DNA of 64,000 bases from Branchiostoma floridae (taxonomy: Eukaryota > Chordata > Leptocardii > Amphioxiformes > Branchiostomatidae), in NCBI RefSeq assembly GCF_000003815.2, contig NC_049991.1, positions 17,158,776 through 17,222,775 on the forward strand, in the 5' to 3' direction. Below the pieces are notes generated by a model. It was not told the DNA's origin. It made no database searches and worked only from the letters and a program-made list of their open reading frames with translations. Below, one piece after another: positions 33,093 through 44,300 of the stretch. The position numbers and the translations under genes were made by a program. Within the stretch, counting starts at the first letter, position 1. Every line of letters begins with the position of its first letter.

Positions 33093-36000
33093 TCAGTAGA
33101 ACTTTCTCCTGTTCCCTGCGATCAGCCGTCGGTCTGAACTGGCCAGGAAAGCCCTTAAAGAAGGAACACATTATGTAATGTTTCTACATGCAATAAATAC
33201 AACATCTGGCCACTGAACACTTTGCACAGCCTTTTTGAAACTTGATCATCAGTATGATTTGATACGACATTGCATTAGGCATTCAACAGGGCATAGAATA
33301 TCAGTAACTACCAACTGATATTGTTCGGTAGCCTATATGTTTTACAAAGGACATCATACAAGCTTATATGATGTTCTTGGTTTTAGACTAGGTCTTTCAC
33401 CAGATTCCGGCTTTGTATTTGTATATGGGAGATCACTCCGTCGCTAAAACGGATGATGTGTGGAGATAAACGTGGAGGATAGAATAGCAATTTTGTACTC
33501 TGAAATCAAACCCGAAAGTTCCACAGGTGCAGTACCGTAACAAGCAACTAAAGGACCAAAAATCTTATCGTCTCTGGATCTCATCAAGACCTACCCACAT
33601 ACTAAATATCAAGGCAATCCATTCAGGCGTCCTCGAGTTATGATGGTCTTTTACAAAAAGAAATAAACACACATACACATATACCCACAAATGCTAGCCA
33701 ACATATAACCCTCTTGGCGAAGTTAAATACCGAGACATATCTATGTATGTTACCTGTAGATTAGCCCAGCCACCAGAGCGCCTATGATTGGTCCCGCCCA
33801 CCAGACGTAGTGGTTCTTCCACACCCCCGCCGCCACCGCCGGGCCGAACGCACGGGCTGGGTTCATGGACGCTCCGGAGAACGGGCCTCTGGTAAGGTAC
33901 GGCATAATATTAATCATTTAACTGATATCATTTGACAATTCTAAGGTATAATTCGAAGTATCCAAGCTCCTCTTTTCTTTAGTAATAAAGGTCCATATCC
34001 TTAATACACATGTGTTTTTTTGTGTCCATGACAACAACGATAAGAGAAGAGCTCGAGGTATTCAAACAGAAGTTCAGTCGTCATACTAGACTCACATTAT
34101 TTATCATTGCATGCCACAACATCTTGATTTTGTTGACGTTTGGGGACAGATACCTCTGCAAACGAATGGTAGTTAAAACGGCATGTGATTGCCCGTTACC
34201 CTGACATCCATCCCACTCCAGCTCTTGTTTGCTCCTCTGATCGTTTCGCTGCCGAATGGTCTGGTACCGTTTCAGAGAGCTCTAGAAACGATCGTAATTT
34301 GAATAGTTGCGTAAAGGTGTACTCGAGAGCCCTGACTGGCAATACTGGCAATGAGATGAGCTAGCATAGGATGGATGCCAGGCTAGGGTAATTTCCAAGA
34401 AGATCATACGCTAGCATAGGATAGTATCAAAAGCTGGCACATGACTGCAGCCGGCCTAAGAGTGTGCATTGGCTACCGGAGCCAAACACACTCCTATGCC
34501 GTCTAACTCTTCATTGCCAGCTTTTGATACTGTTGTGCTGTTGTAGGATCTGCTTGGAGATTAAGACTAGGGCCTTAATTCGACAGATACTCACCCAGCC
34601 ATGATGCCGACCGCCACGGCCAGACCGATGGCTAGCGGAGGGAGTGCCTTTCCGGTGGTGGAGGAGTCCACAGCGGACAGCAGGACGGTGAGGACCAGGA
34701 TCATGGTGAGGATGGACTCACACAGGATGGCTCCTGTGATGGACATCCCTCCGCCAATAGCGTGCGCTCCTCCGGAACAGGCGGCGTACGTTGCGTTTGG
34801 CATGATGGCCTGAGTGGTGCAAACAATATAGTTTCTACCAGACTGACTACACTGGCTATTATACATTTTTTTATAGGGAGAGAATAATTTGCCAGGGGAG
34901 TTTTGCTACCTGAAGATTTGGTCCTCCGGAGGGGAAACATGAAACATGAATCTAAACCAATTTTCCGATTTCTTTGCTGAATTCCACTATCCCCGTACTC
35001 CCGTAGGAAGGCCTGGTGGAGGCTACAAACAACACCTGGAAAGTGGTGCTGGGTGCCACAGTGTTCGGAGGTTTTATTTTTGGCGTGTCAGGATGTTTGT
35101 GTTCTTGTGTGTCCGTAGTGAGATGAATACGCTGTCAGTAGAGTGACAGAAAGCGAGTGGAAAGACGACCACAAATGTCAGACTTGTGGACGATAGGAAG
35201 TAGAGTTAAGACGTGGTAGAATCAGTGGTTCATCAGATACGGGTATGACAGACATTCCAGGTCATGAGGTCAACGGAAGACGCTACTAGTTCACAGGGAG
35301 GTATGGCTTTTGGTCTGTATGTCTTCGCAGTCCATATTTCCTTCTGTGAGTCAGATTCATCGTTAATTGATAGAAAGCGTTCAAGGAACACTTGCCCTTT
35401 GAATAATAACCTTGCATAATTTGCATAATTGATGGACTAAATCGAGCCGGACAACAAACTCTAAATGTTTTAAGTAAATCTTGTTTGTTTTAACCAATCG
35501 ATTGGCCTACGTTTCAATGAAATGTCGTCTTATTCTTTTTGTGTCTAACCAAAACTTAATATCTCCTTGGTCTAACCAAACATAAACCATGTGCATATCC
35601 TACTCTACCGCACCACATGCAATACTGCACATTCTGGTTGACATTACCCTGGTAAACGCTGCTCCCACCATGGCCCCCAGCAGCTGGCTGATGACGTAAC
35701 AGATGCCCTGCAGAACGGTGACCCCACCGGCGAGGGTGATCCCAAGGGTCACGGCTGGGTTCAGGTGCCCTCCACTGGAATACAGAAGAAAGTTAAGGTA
35801 TTATATAATATCAATAATCGGATCCAAAGATGCACTCTTATCTTTGGTATATGAAAGAGATTGATACGATATCCTTGTCTTAGGGACAGGGATGGCAGTG
35901 TTAGTGTGAATGTCATTCAGCACCAGGGACAGGGATGGTAGTGTTGGTGTGAGTGTCATTCAGCACCAGGGACAGGGGTGGTGTGAATGTCATTCAACAC

Positions 36001-37159
36001 CAGGGACTGGGGTGGTAGTGTTGGTGTGAGTGTCCTTCAGCACCAGGGACAGGTATGGTAGTGTCAGTGTGAATGTCATTCAGCACCAGGGACAGGGATG
36101 GTAGTGTCAGTGTGAACGTCATTCAGCACCAAGGATAGGGATGGTAGTGTCAGTGTGAATGCCTTTCAGCACCAGGGACAGCAGTGTCCGTGTGAATGTC
36201 ATTCAGCACCGGGGACAGGGATTGTACTGTAAGTGTGAATGTCATTCTGCACCCGGGACAGGGATGGTAGTGCCAGAGTGAATGTCATTCAGCACCAGGG
36301 ATAGGGATGGTACTATAGGCATGAATGCAATTCAGCACCAGGGAGAGCAGTCTCAGTGTAAATCAATCATCGTCGAAAATCAATCATTCTTTGCAAAACT
36401 AAAATCTACTCATATATATCAAAGGTGAATCTGATTTAAATGGCATGACTCAACGTTAACTGCGCACAACTGCAGCCTTTGGGCTATACAGAATATTGAA
36501 TCTATGTAACACCCATTTCTTCTATAGTATCTCTTCTATTTGATTTTTTCGTACCTGATGTGTCCAATGGAGACGATCAGCAGTGCTATGGTGAGTCCGT
36601 GCGCCAAGGCGATGGCGAGCAGCCACATGCTCCCTGCTGTTGTGTAACCTGTCACGATAGAACAAACCTTCGATAACATGTGTAATTCTTCGGTTTTGAT
36701 TTTTAAAAAATAGCGGTGTTTTCTGGGTATAGAACATTATTTGGAGTTATGTATAGAAAATGTTTTATATGCAGTTAAGGCGCCTTCGTAGTCGTCGTTA
36801 GCCGTTGTACGATTTTTGTTACGAGGCTATGATGTGAACTGTCCCCAGAAATCTATTGCAACCTTTTCCGAGACAGCTGGATTGCAGGCGCCACACCTAG
36901 GACCGTCCCAAGATTGCCCTGGATTTGCGTTCTTAAACTTGTTGGCGAAGGTGGCCATACGTGCCCTTAAGCCCCTTGCAATTAGACAGTGCACGACACC
37001 ACACCCACCTGTTACCATGGTACCGATGAAGACGAAGATGACGAGACCGACGAACTCGGCAACGCACGGCATGACGTAAGTCTCGTACGCGTTGGCTGGT
37101 TCCTCCTTCTCCAGCGTCAAATGCGTCAGCTCGTTCGTGTCATCCATGTTGATGGACAT
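33093..37159 (-). CDS. AQP8-like aquaporin, copy A
   Basis: Membrane channel of the AQP8 type (water, ammonia, peroxide in characterised relatives). Six exons: 37159-37009, 36648-36555, 35774-35648, 34809-34595, 33888-33754, 33153-33093; phases agree and give 260 aa, the usual family length. Seen: short N-terminus ending [14 protein letters not shown]; first pore loop SGGHLNPAV (N87); second loop [13 protein letters not shown] (N205). Filter positions read His67, Ile193, Ala202, Arg208, as in AQP8 and some plant TIPs. GIMAGGPFSG and the DRRLIAGN tail also resemble AQP8 rather than AQP1 or AQP4. The start is the first ATG in frame. A TTTACAG lies just upstream of it, so an untranslated 5' exon is possible. 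Paralogue B is the nearest relative. Confidence 0.9.
34389..34563. mobile_element. MITE, family 1, copy 3
   Basis: Ends TAATTTCCAAGAAGATC and GGATCTGCTTGGAGATTA are inverted. Flanks GGCTAGGG and GACTAGGG look like a decayed 8-bp duplication. It lies in an intron of aquaporin A, 31 bp past the donor of exon 34809-34595. Confidence 0.7.
35885..36358 (+). repeat. 43-bp minisatellite, about 11 copies
   Basis: The unit contains AGGGACAGGGATGGTAGTGT and GTCATTCAGCACC and is repeated with point changes and small deletions. It lies in an intron of aquaporin A between exons 36648-36555 and 35774-35648. Confidence 0.9.
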
Positions 37160-37216
37160 GGCTGTAAAGGTGGATTCATACGTGCGTTTATAGTCAAATC
37201 CGTATGAGGTCCGTAT

Positions 37217-37466
37217 GGTGGTATCTCACTGCACTTGGGGCACTGGTGTGGCACTGCGGGGTTCGAAAGATTTCTAAACGAATTTCAGACATAAAAAACG
37301 AATTTTAGTACGTTTCGTGTATTTTGTTATCTTCTACGTCATAATTTTACCTATTACGTAATATCTCAAAAATCATAAAACGAATCGAAAAAAATAACAT
37401 AAAAGCGCCGCAGTAAACGAACCCTACAGTGCCGCAAACGTGCCCCAAGTGCAGTGAGATACCACC
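37217..37466. mobile_element. MITE with perfect 27-bp inverted ends
   Basis: 37217-37243 and 37440-37466 are exact inverted copies (the end begins GGTGGTATCTCACTGC). The element is 250 bp, AT-rich inside, and starts 58 bp upstream of the aquaporin A start codon. Confidence 0.85.
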
Positions 37467-37698
37467 TTTTGCCTTTTACAGACTCCACAGTTCGTGGGAA
37501 AAAATAGTAGATAATGTCTGATGCATAACATGCCTGAGGAGTTGGCTGGCCGAGAAGTATGGTTTGTGACCCAGCTAACTCGTCTGACATGTCATCCGTC
37601 TGCGTTTGTCAGTTTTCTATTATTTTTTCAGCAATCTTCCATATGGACCTCTTGCTGTCTTGAATATATACGCACCTATGAACCAACCTTGAAGGTGT

Positions 37699-37987
37699 TA
37701 AAGGTGCAGTCACACTAGCGTGGATGTCATGTCCGTATGTGGTCCGCTTTGACATTTTTTTCATACACAGTCGTACGCATAGTACGCACTTCATCCGCAT
37801 CTCAATCTTTTTTTGCCAGTTTACACGGTACTGTACTCATACTGGGCTATACTGTGCGTATACCTGCGTACCTAAAACTGACACAAAACGACGGAGATCC
37901 GTATGAGGTGCGTATTGTACATATGAAGAATGTCAATACGGACATTATACGGACTTTATATATCCGCTCGTGTGACTGCACCTTTAC
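37699..37987. mobile_element. MITE with AAAGGTGCAGTCACAC ends
   Basis: Inverted ends TAAAGGTGCAGTCACAC (37699-37715) and GTGTGACTGCACCTTTA (37970-37986). The near-perfect ends suggest recent mobility. It lies upstream of aquaporin A. Confidence 0.8.
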
Positions 37988-39003
37988 CAAGACTCAGTGC
38001 TGTCTACTGTAAAAGCAGTTGCATGCCCTCGGGCCGTTGCAATGTTCAAACGTGGGAACATGCTTTGTTTACGCCATTGTTTCGTCACCCGCATTGCATA
38101 ATTAGCCGCGCCACTTTAACCCACTACAGGATAATGTCACATCGACACCAACCTAGAATTTGTTCTTCTATTGAGTATATCAAGTGCTTGTTTACATGAA
38201 GCTCTCATCGAAATATCTCACTATGCCAATCTCCTCAGTACAAGTTACATAACTTAACTTGGTATGATAAAATAGACTATACGCACCCAAGAATGCGAAT
38301 CGCTTTTTTTAGTAATGTTTACGTACGTAAATAGTCTATCTGCCAATGGTAGATGTACACGTTGTCTTTACGAAAATCATAGACGTATGGATTCAGGTAT
38401 GTAAAAAGTAATTGCGGACATTACGGACACCACCGAGTAGTCTGTACACAACACACCCTATGGTAGCATTCTTACACAGTTAAACTCGTGTCGAATTCAC
38501 AAGTAAGAACACCTTACTCCTCCCCACAGCATAGGAGACACGTGTGTGTGCTTACCTGCTTAAGAGCAGTTGCCAGGATCGCAGCCGGACGGGGCCAAGG
38601 ACTTACGCCACGTCTTAAGACCTTAGGCACTGGGGCAGAAACTTATCTACTACGCGTGCGCAGTAGGTCATGCTATTAGCTGGTTGAACCGCTTTATATC
38701 ATTATATCGGGGATGCGGAGTAAATTACAGCATTAACGTCACCCGCGGTCGCTTCAGAGAAACCCTATTATTTGTACAATAGACTTAAAAATGATTTCTA
38801 CTTCACGAATGTAAGACGCCTGCCTTTGGCATGTTCACTCTGTAACGTCTGTAACATGCACGTCGCAATTTGTCACAACAGTTGTCTGGAACCTAACATG
38901 TGCAGTCACCCGTACTGCATAATTACCACTTGATGCAAATGTCATGCAAATCACCCGCTTGAGTGCACATTGCGTTCAGCCGATGGTTAATGCACCTAAG
39001 GCT

Positions 39004-39210
39004 ATTCTCCAAGCAAAGGTTAGGCTCCGGCTGTTTTTTTAACGTTTTTTTTAGTCGTTTTTATAGGGATTTCTATTTTGTCATTTTTCATGAAGTATGC
39101 CAGCCAAACCGTTAGGTTTTGAATTTGATACAGCAAGATAAAATACAAAATATAAAGCCCGATAAAAACGACTAAAAAAACAGCCGGAGCCTAACCTCTG
39201 CTTGGAGAGT
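39004..39210. mobile_element. Foldback MITE with TTCTCCAAGC ends
   Basis: The left TTCTCCAAGCAAAGGTTAGG and right CCTAACCTCTGCTTGGAGA arms pair over roughly 36 bp, continuing through GCTCCGGCTGTTTTTTTA and its complement. Confidence 0.75.
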
Positions 39211-41049
39211 AGGTTAATGCACCCAAGGCCACACTGACTTAATTTTATGGACGGCATCCGAACGCGCATTGATTTTCGCCCGTTCTAAAAACATGTAGCC
39301 ACATGTCACCCAATAGCATCCCTGGTCAATCTGGATTTTATGTTTGCCAGAGGATCTGTTGTACAGGGTAAGGGGGCACATGGTCAGATATTTAGTCCTC
39401 TGGTTTAGAGGCATTTTTTCCGTGTTTTTTTCTTTCTGTTTTTGTCGCCTTGCAAATTAGTTTGAGGATGTCGTTCATAGAATTAAGTCAGTGTGGCCAA
39501 ACCTTGTTAGTTGTGTCTTTACGCCGTTTTGATTCTAGTTCTGTTGCAGAACAGTATGTTCATTTGGTTGTCGTTAGGAACGTCTAATGTGTAGGCAACT
39601 GTTGTCGCAGTGTTGGACATCTAATATTGAACAGCTATGGATTCATAAAGGTGGCCACTCTCCATTTGTTAGGGCCTCTACAATCAGGAATTCTACGAAG
39701 GAAATCAAAGAAACTCAACATTGTACTTATCCGGTTCACAAGAAACGATCGGTACCAATGTGCATAAGACCAACCATCTTCGTTATAGGTGGCATCTTTG
39801 CCGCGCAAACGGACACTCGTCAATCTGGCACTACTTCTCTTGCGGTAGCTTCCAAAGTCACCCATGACGCGTGCTTTTAGTAACTGTGTGATGCACACCA
39901 CCCGCATAAAAAAACATAAACGCAGGCCAGCTGATGCATATAGTCAATGTTAGAAAGTGAATCGCCAGTTCTAGTGTTTTTGTAAGGTAACAAGTTCTTG
40001 AAGAAATAACTTGAGACGACACACGCCTCTTGATACGTTTATTTCCCGTAGATGAGTACAAAGTAAACCACATTCGCTATAGCACTATACACCTAAATGT
40101 ATCATAATGTTTTTATCCATTATAATGACTGAGATACAAAGTTAACAATATTGGCAAGAAATGAATAGAAAATCCCTTGTACCTTAACAAGAGATTAAAA
40201 CATATTAGAACCTTTGAAAAGGTATGAAAGAAATCTTGCTGTCCAGAAATCGGCTGAGTTTGTACCGCACGTCCGATATACATGTACCAACCAACACAGC
40301 TATCGTCTTTTTATAATACTTCTAGATATTCAACAAAATATAGTAGAATAGCAACACTGATACATGTAATGGGTTTCTCAAACTACTAATCCATTGATGA
40401 TAAATCAACATGTATATATAGAGCATACGTTTTACCACTAAATCCCCCGTCTTGTAAATTAAAATTCTACAGACATGTGAAAATGACATGCAAAGACATC
40501 TTAATAAGATCTTACAAAGATACAAAGGCGATATATAATTAAGGAGATAGCCTTTACCATAATGATCTTGAATACCGTGAGGTATAATTTTTTCAATATT
40601 AAGAAATCTACAAAGAATTACTAGTATCTTCGATCATACAACTCACAGATCAATGAAAACACAAGGCGTTTTAACTTGCACTGCTTTCAAAGAAATTGTA
40701 GCGATGTATTAGTAATGTAGAAATTGAGCCTTGTTATAGATTAGCAGCGTCGTTTAATTTTCATTGTTTCAATTCAGTATGCTTCATATTTAACTGTATG
40801 ATTGTATGCAAACATGGATTGTGAACTTGAAAGTCCGCTGCTCAGCGAGTGTTCTATCTGCATAACGTTACGCCAAAGAAGCAAGCTCATTCATTGACAA
40901 AGACTGTGGTTGGACAGTCCAACATTGTATACAACCAATGTTTTGTGTTGAAAATAACAGTTTAACATGGATTTAACATTACCAATTGTTGTTCACCTGC
41001 AAGTAAACTACGGGTAGGAATTTGCAGCAAGCTTTTTTTGCGATGTACA

Positions 41050-41301
41050 TACCCTGGGAGCCAGCCGGAATCGGGCAGCTAGGACAGTTTATTCGGTGGC
41101 CCAAGACAGTCAGGCCCGCCCGATCTCCTATTAGCGCCCGGGGAGTTTAAGCCCGATGAGGTCCACCTGCCCTTTCCAGGGTAGCGATAAATCCTTCAGG
41201 CTTAAACTCCCCGGAGCGCTCATGTGAGATCGGCGGGCTGACTGCCTTGGCTCCCCGAACGAAACTCGCTAGCTACCCGTTCCTGTCTGGCTCCCAGGGT
41301 A
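41050..41301. mobile_element. Inverted-repeat MITE with TACCCTGGGAGCCAG ends
   Basis: TACCCTGGGAGCCAG and CTGGCTCCCAGGGTA are exact inverted ends 252 bp apart, with further internal pairing (GGGGAGTTTAAGCC with GGCTTAAACTCCCC). The flanks share CGATGT. It lies directly after the aquaporin B stop codon, so probably in its 3' UTR. Confidence 0.8.
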
Positions 41302-41317
41302 CGATGTGCATTGCAGC

Positions 41318-44300
41318 TCAAATGTACCGCTTCATATAATTGCCCGCGATCAGACGGCGCTCAGCGTCGGCCAGGAACATCCTGAAACAAGAAATTAAAG
41401 ATGTTTAGAGTTTTTAGTGCATTTTGTGCCTTTCAGTTCGATGAATACAGTGTTGTGTAGTATAATCGTCGTCGCCGTCACATTTCTGTATGTATACTGA
41501 GATGGACCGACGACCCATGGTTCCCCATTGCCTCTTATGAAATATGCCAAAAAGCTGTTACTCAAGAAACTGGATATGCTTTTGGTAACTGAAGTTTGAC
41601 TAACGAAAGATAGTAGATGCTAGTTGAAACACCTGACCGTTTCCTACATCATATCCAGTTTCTTGAGTAACTGCTTTCTGGCATATGTTATTACCTGGGA
41701 CCTACATCGACGTATCTCTTATGAAATGCTTATGCACCACTGAATACCACCAGTAACATCTGTCAAAGATATATATTGTACAAGATTCCAAAATAGAATT
41801 TCTGGTTGTAGACCATTATCAAAATACATAGACGATAACATGACGTCTGAAACGATGTCATAACTAGAAGTAATTTTCTCTTCATACCTTTGTTTAACTA
41901 CGTTACCCACAACGTTACTCACAACTCCTAAAAACTCAGTAAACAGTACATTTATTCAGACCTACCTGTAGATAATCCCAGCCACGAGACCTCCAATGAT
42001 CGGGCCCACCCACCAGACATAGTGGTTCTTCCACACACCAGCCGCAACCGCCGGGCCGAACGCACGGGCTGGGTTCATGGACGCTCCGGAGAACGGGCCG
42101 CTGGGAAGGTGAGAGAAATTATTGTTTAATGACGAGTTTTCGGTGGTCTTAAAAGCAAGGTAGTTTACCTTTCGTCCTTGAATTGAATGCGATAAGGTGT
42201 ATGTATCTATCTACATCCATCGATCCATCTTTCCATCCATCTTTCCATCCATCTTTCCATCCATCTTTCCATCCATCGATTCATCTTTTCATCCATCCAT
42301 CCATCCATCCATCCATCCATCCATCCATCCATCCATCCATCCATCCATCCATCCATCCATCCATCCATCCATCCAGTCCATCTATTTTGCCATCCATCCA
42401 TCCATCCATCCAGTCCATCTATTTTGCCATCCATCCATCATGAGCTTCACAGAGTGAACTTTGCGAGGTGCCGGCAGCAGGGTCGCCGTATGTTTTACGT
42501 GTATACAACTGAGCCGATACCTCCATAGTACAATCGCAAACATTGTAAACAAAAAATGATATCTAACAGCAAACCGTATTACAAGAGGTAAAAAGTATAA
42601 TGACAGAGAAAATGCACAAACTTTCGCAGCCGCTTCACCGCGAATTTGAAACCACTGCCAACATTTTTCCATGGCACTAATACCCCCTTTCCACTAGGAC
42701 GGCGCTCTCGCGGCGCTCTCTCTGCGACCTCAAATTGGGAAGAGCGCGGTGAGAGCGCAGTGGGATCGCCAAGGTCGCCATGAGGGCGCGAAGAGAGCGC
42801 GGTGAGAGCGCCATGGTCGCCATGGTCGCCATCACCTCCGCGACTGTTTTGAACCTACTCAAAACAGTCGCCGTGAGAGCGCCGTGGACGGCGATCCAAC
42901 TATGAGCGCAGAGAGAGCGCCAAGAGAGCGCGCAGCGAGCGCCGTGAGCGCCAAGAGAGCGCACAGCGAGCGCGGTGAGCGCAATAGGTCTCAACAGTGG
43001 TTTATGATGCCAATTTAGCTAGGACGGCGCTCTCACTGCGCTCTCTCTGCGCTCTCAACTGCGGTTTGTGAAGAAGTATATATTTGACATAGACAGAACC
43101 ATGAGAAATGTCCAAATTGTACCGGTGATGAACAATTAAACAAACTGAGATGGAATAAGCAAGGTTTAAAAATAAAGGTTTATCATTTCTCAACTTATTT
43201 TTTTTTAATTTCAACATGATGACATGAGGTTTTCTTGTTCTTCATCTGTACATTTAGACTATTGAAGTCCCATTTTCAATTAGATCGAAGTGTTTCAGTA
43301 ATGTATGATTTACACCAATAACGTGGCATGATAAAGATATTTATGGTGAACAAGCTACATGACAGATCAAAGAAAAAACAGCAAGAGAAACGTGTATATT
43401 TCAGTCTGAGAGACTGTACAGTGACCAAAATTGGATTTGTTCACAGCCTTGATTCTAAACTTTGAATGTTATGTAAGACGTAAAAGGATGACTTCAAAGA
43501 TACCAAAATACACTATACGTCAAAAGATTCGTTCTTTATCTCTGAAATTCGTTGAGTAATCTTTCGAATCTTTGCTAGCTCATTAAAAGATGCTGACATT
43601 TGAGTTTTTCGTCGAAGTGAGAGCGCGCTGGGGTCGCCGGAGAGATTCCACTAGAGCAGCTTTTTCCGGCGTCGAGGCGCTCTCACCGCGCTCTGGCCAA
43701 TTTTCCATCGCAGCGAGAGCGCCGTGAGAGCGCCGTCAAGTGGAAAGGGGGCCTAAGATGCTACAGTGCATGATGCTACCGCGAACTTAAAACCACCGCG
43801 AAAAGTCCTTTTTCCCGCTACCGTGAAATTAAATCCCCGCGAACTTTACAACACAGTATACATTTACAGTATCCTCACCCAGCCAGGATGCCGACCAGCA
43901 CGGCCAGACCAATAGCGAGAGGCGGCAGGGCCTTCTCAGCGGAGGACGGGTCCACAGCCGCCAGCAGGACGGTGAGGACCAGGATCATGGTGAGGATGGA
44001 CTCACACAGGATGGCTCCTGTGATGGAAACCTCTCCGCCAATAGCGTGGGTTCCCCCGGCACAGGCCGCGTAGGTTGCGTTCGGCAGGATGGCCTGGATG
44101 TTGCAGATAATTGTTGAGCGATTTGGATGGTTAGTTTGTTTTATTGATTGATTTATAAACGATTCATAACCCGATTAACTATTCAAGAATACTTCAACAA
44201 AATCTTCTTCGTTACACAACCTTTTTTTTAACTCTTTCGTAAACGTTTCGACGACAATCTGTCGCCTTCATCAGTACAAAATGAAACAAATACTATCGGT

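Larger units (their letters stand above)
37160..41317. other. Intergenic region between aquaporins A and B
   Basis: Holds three inverted-repeat elements (37217, 37699, 39004) and, at its right end, the TACCCTGGGAG element. The remaining sequence shows no coding or RNA signal that I recognise. Confidence 0.6.

Noticed and set aside
42183..42457. His-Pro-Ser-Ile and Trp-Met-Asp repeat proteins
   Set aside because: Translations of the CATC microsatellite.
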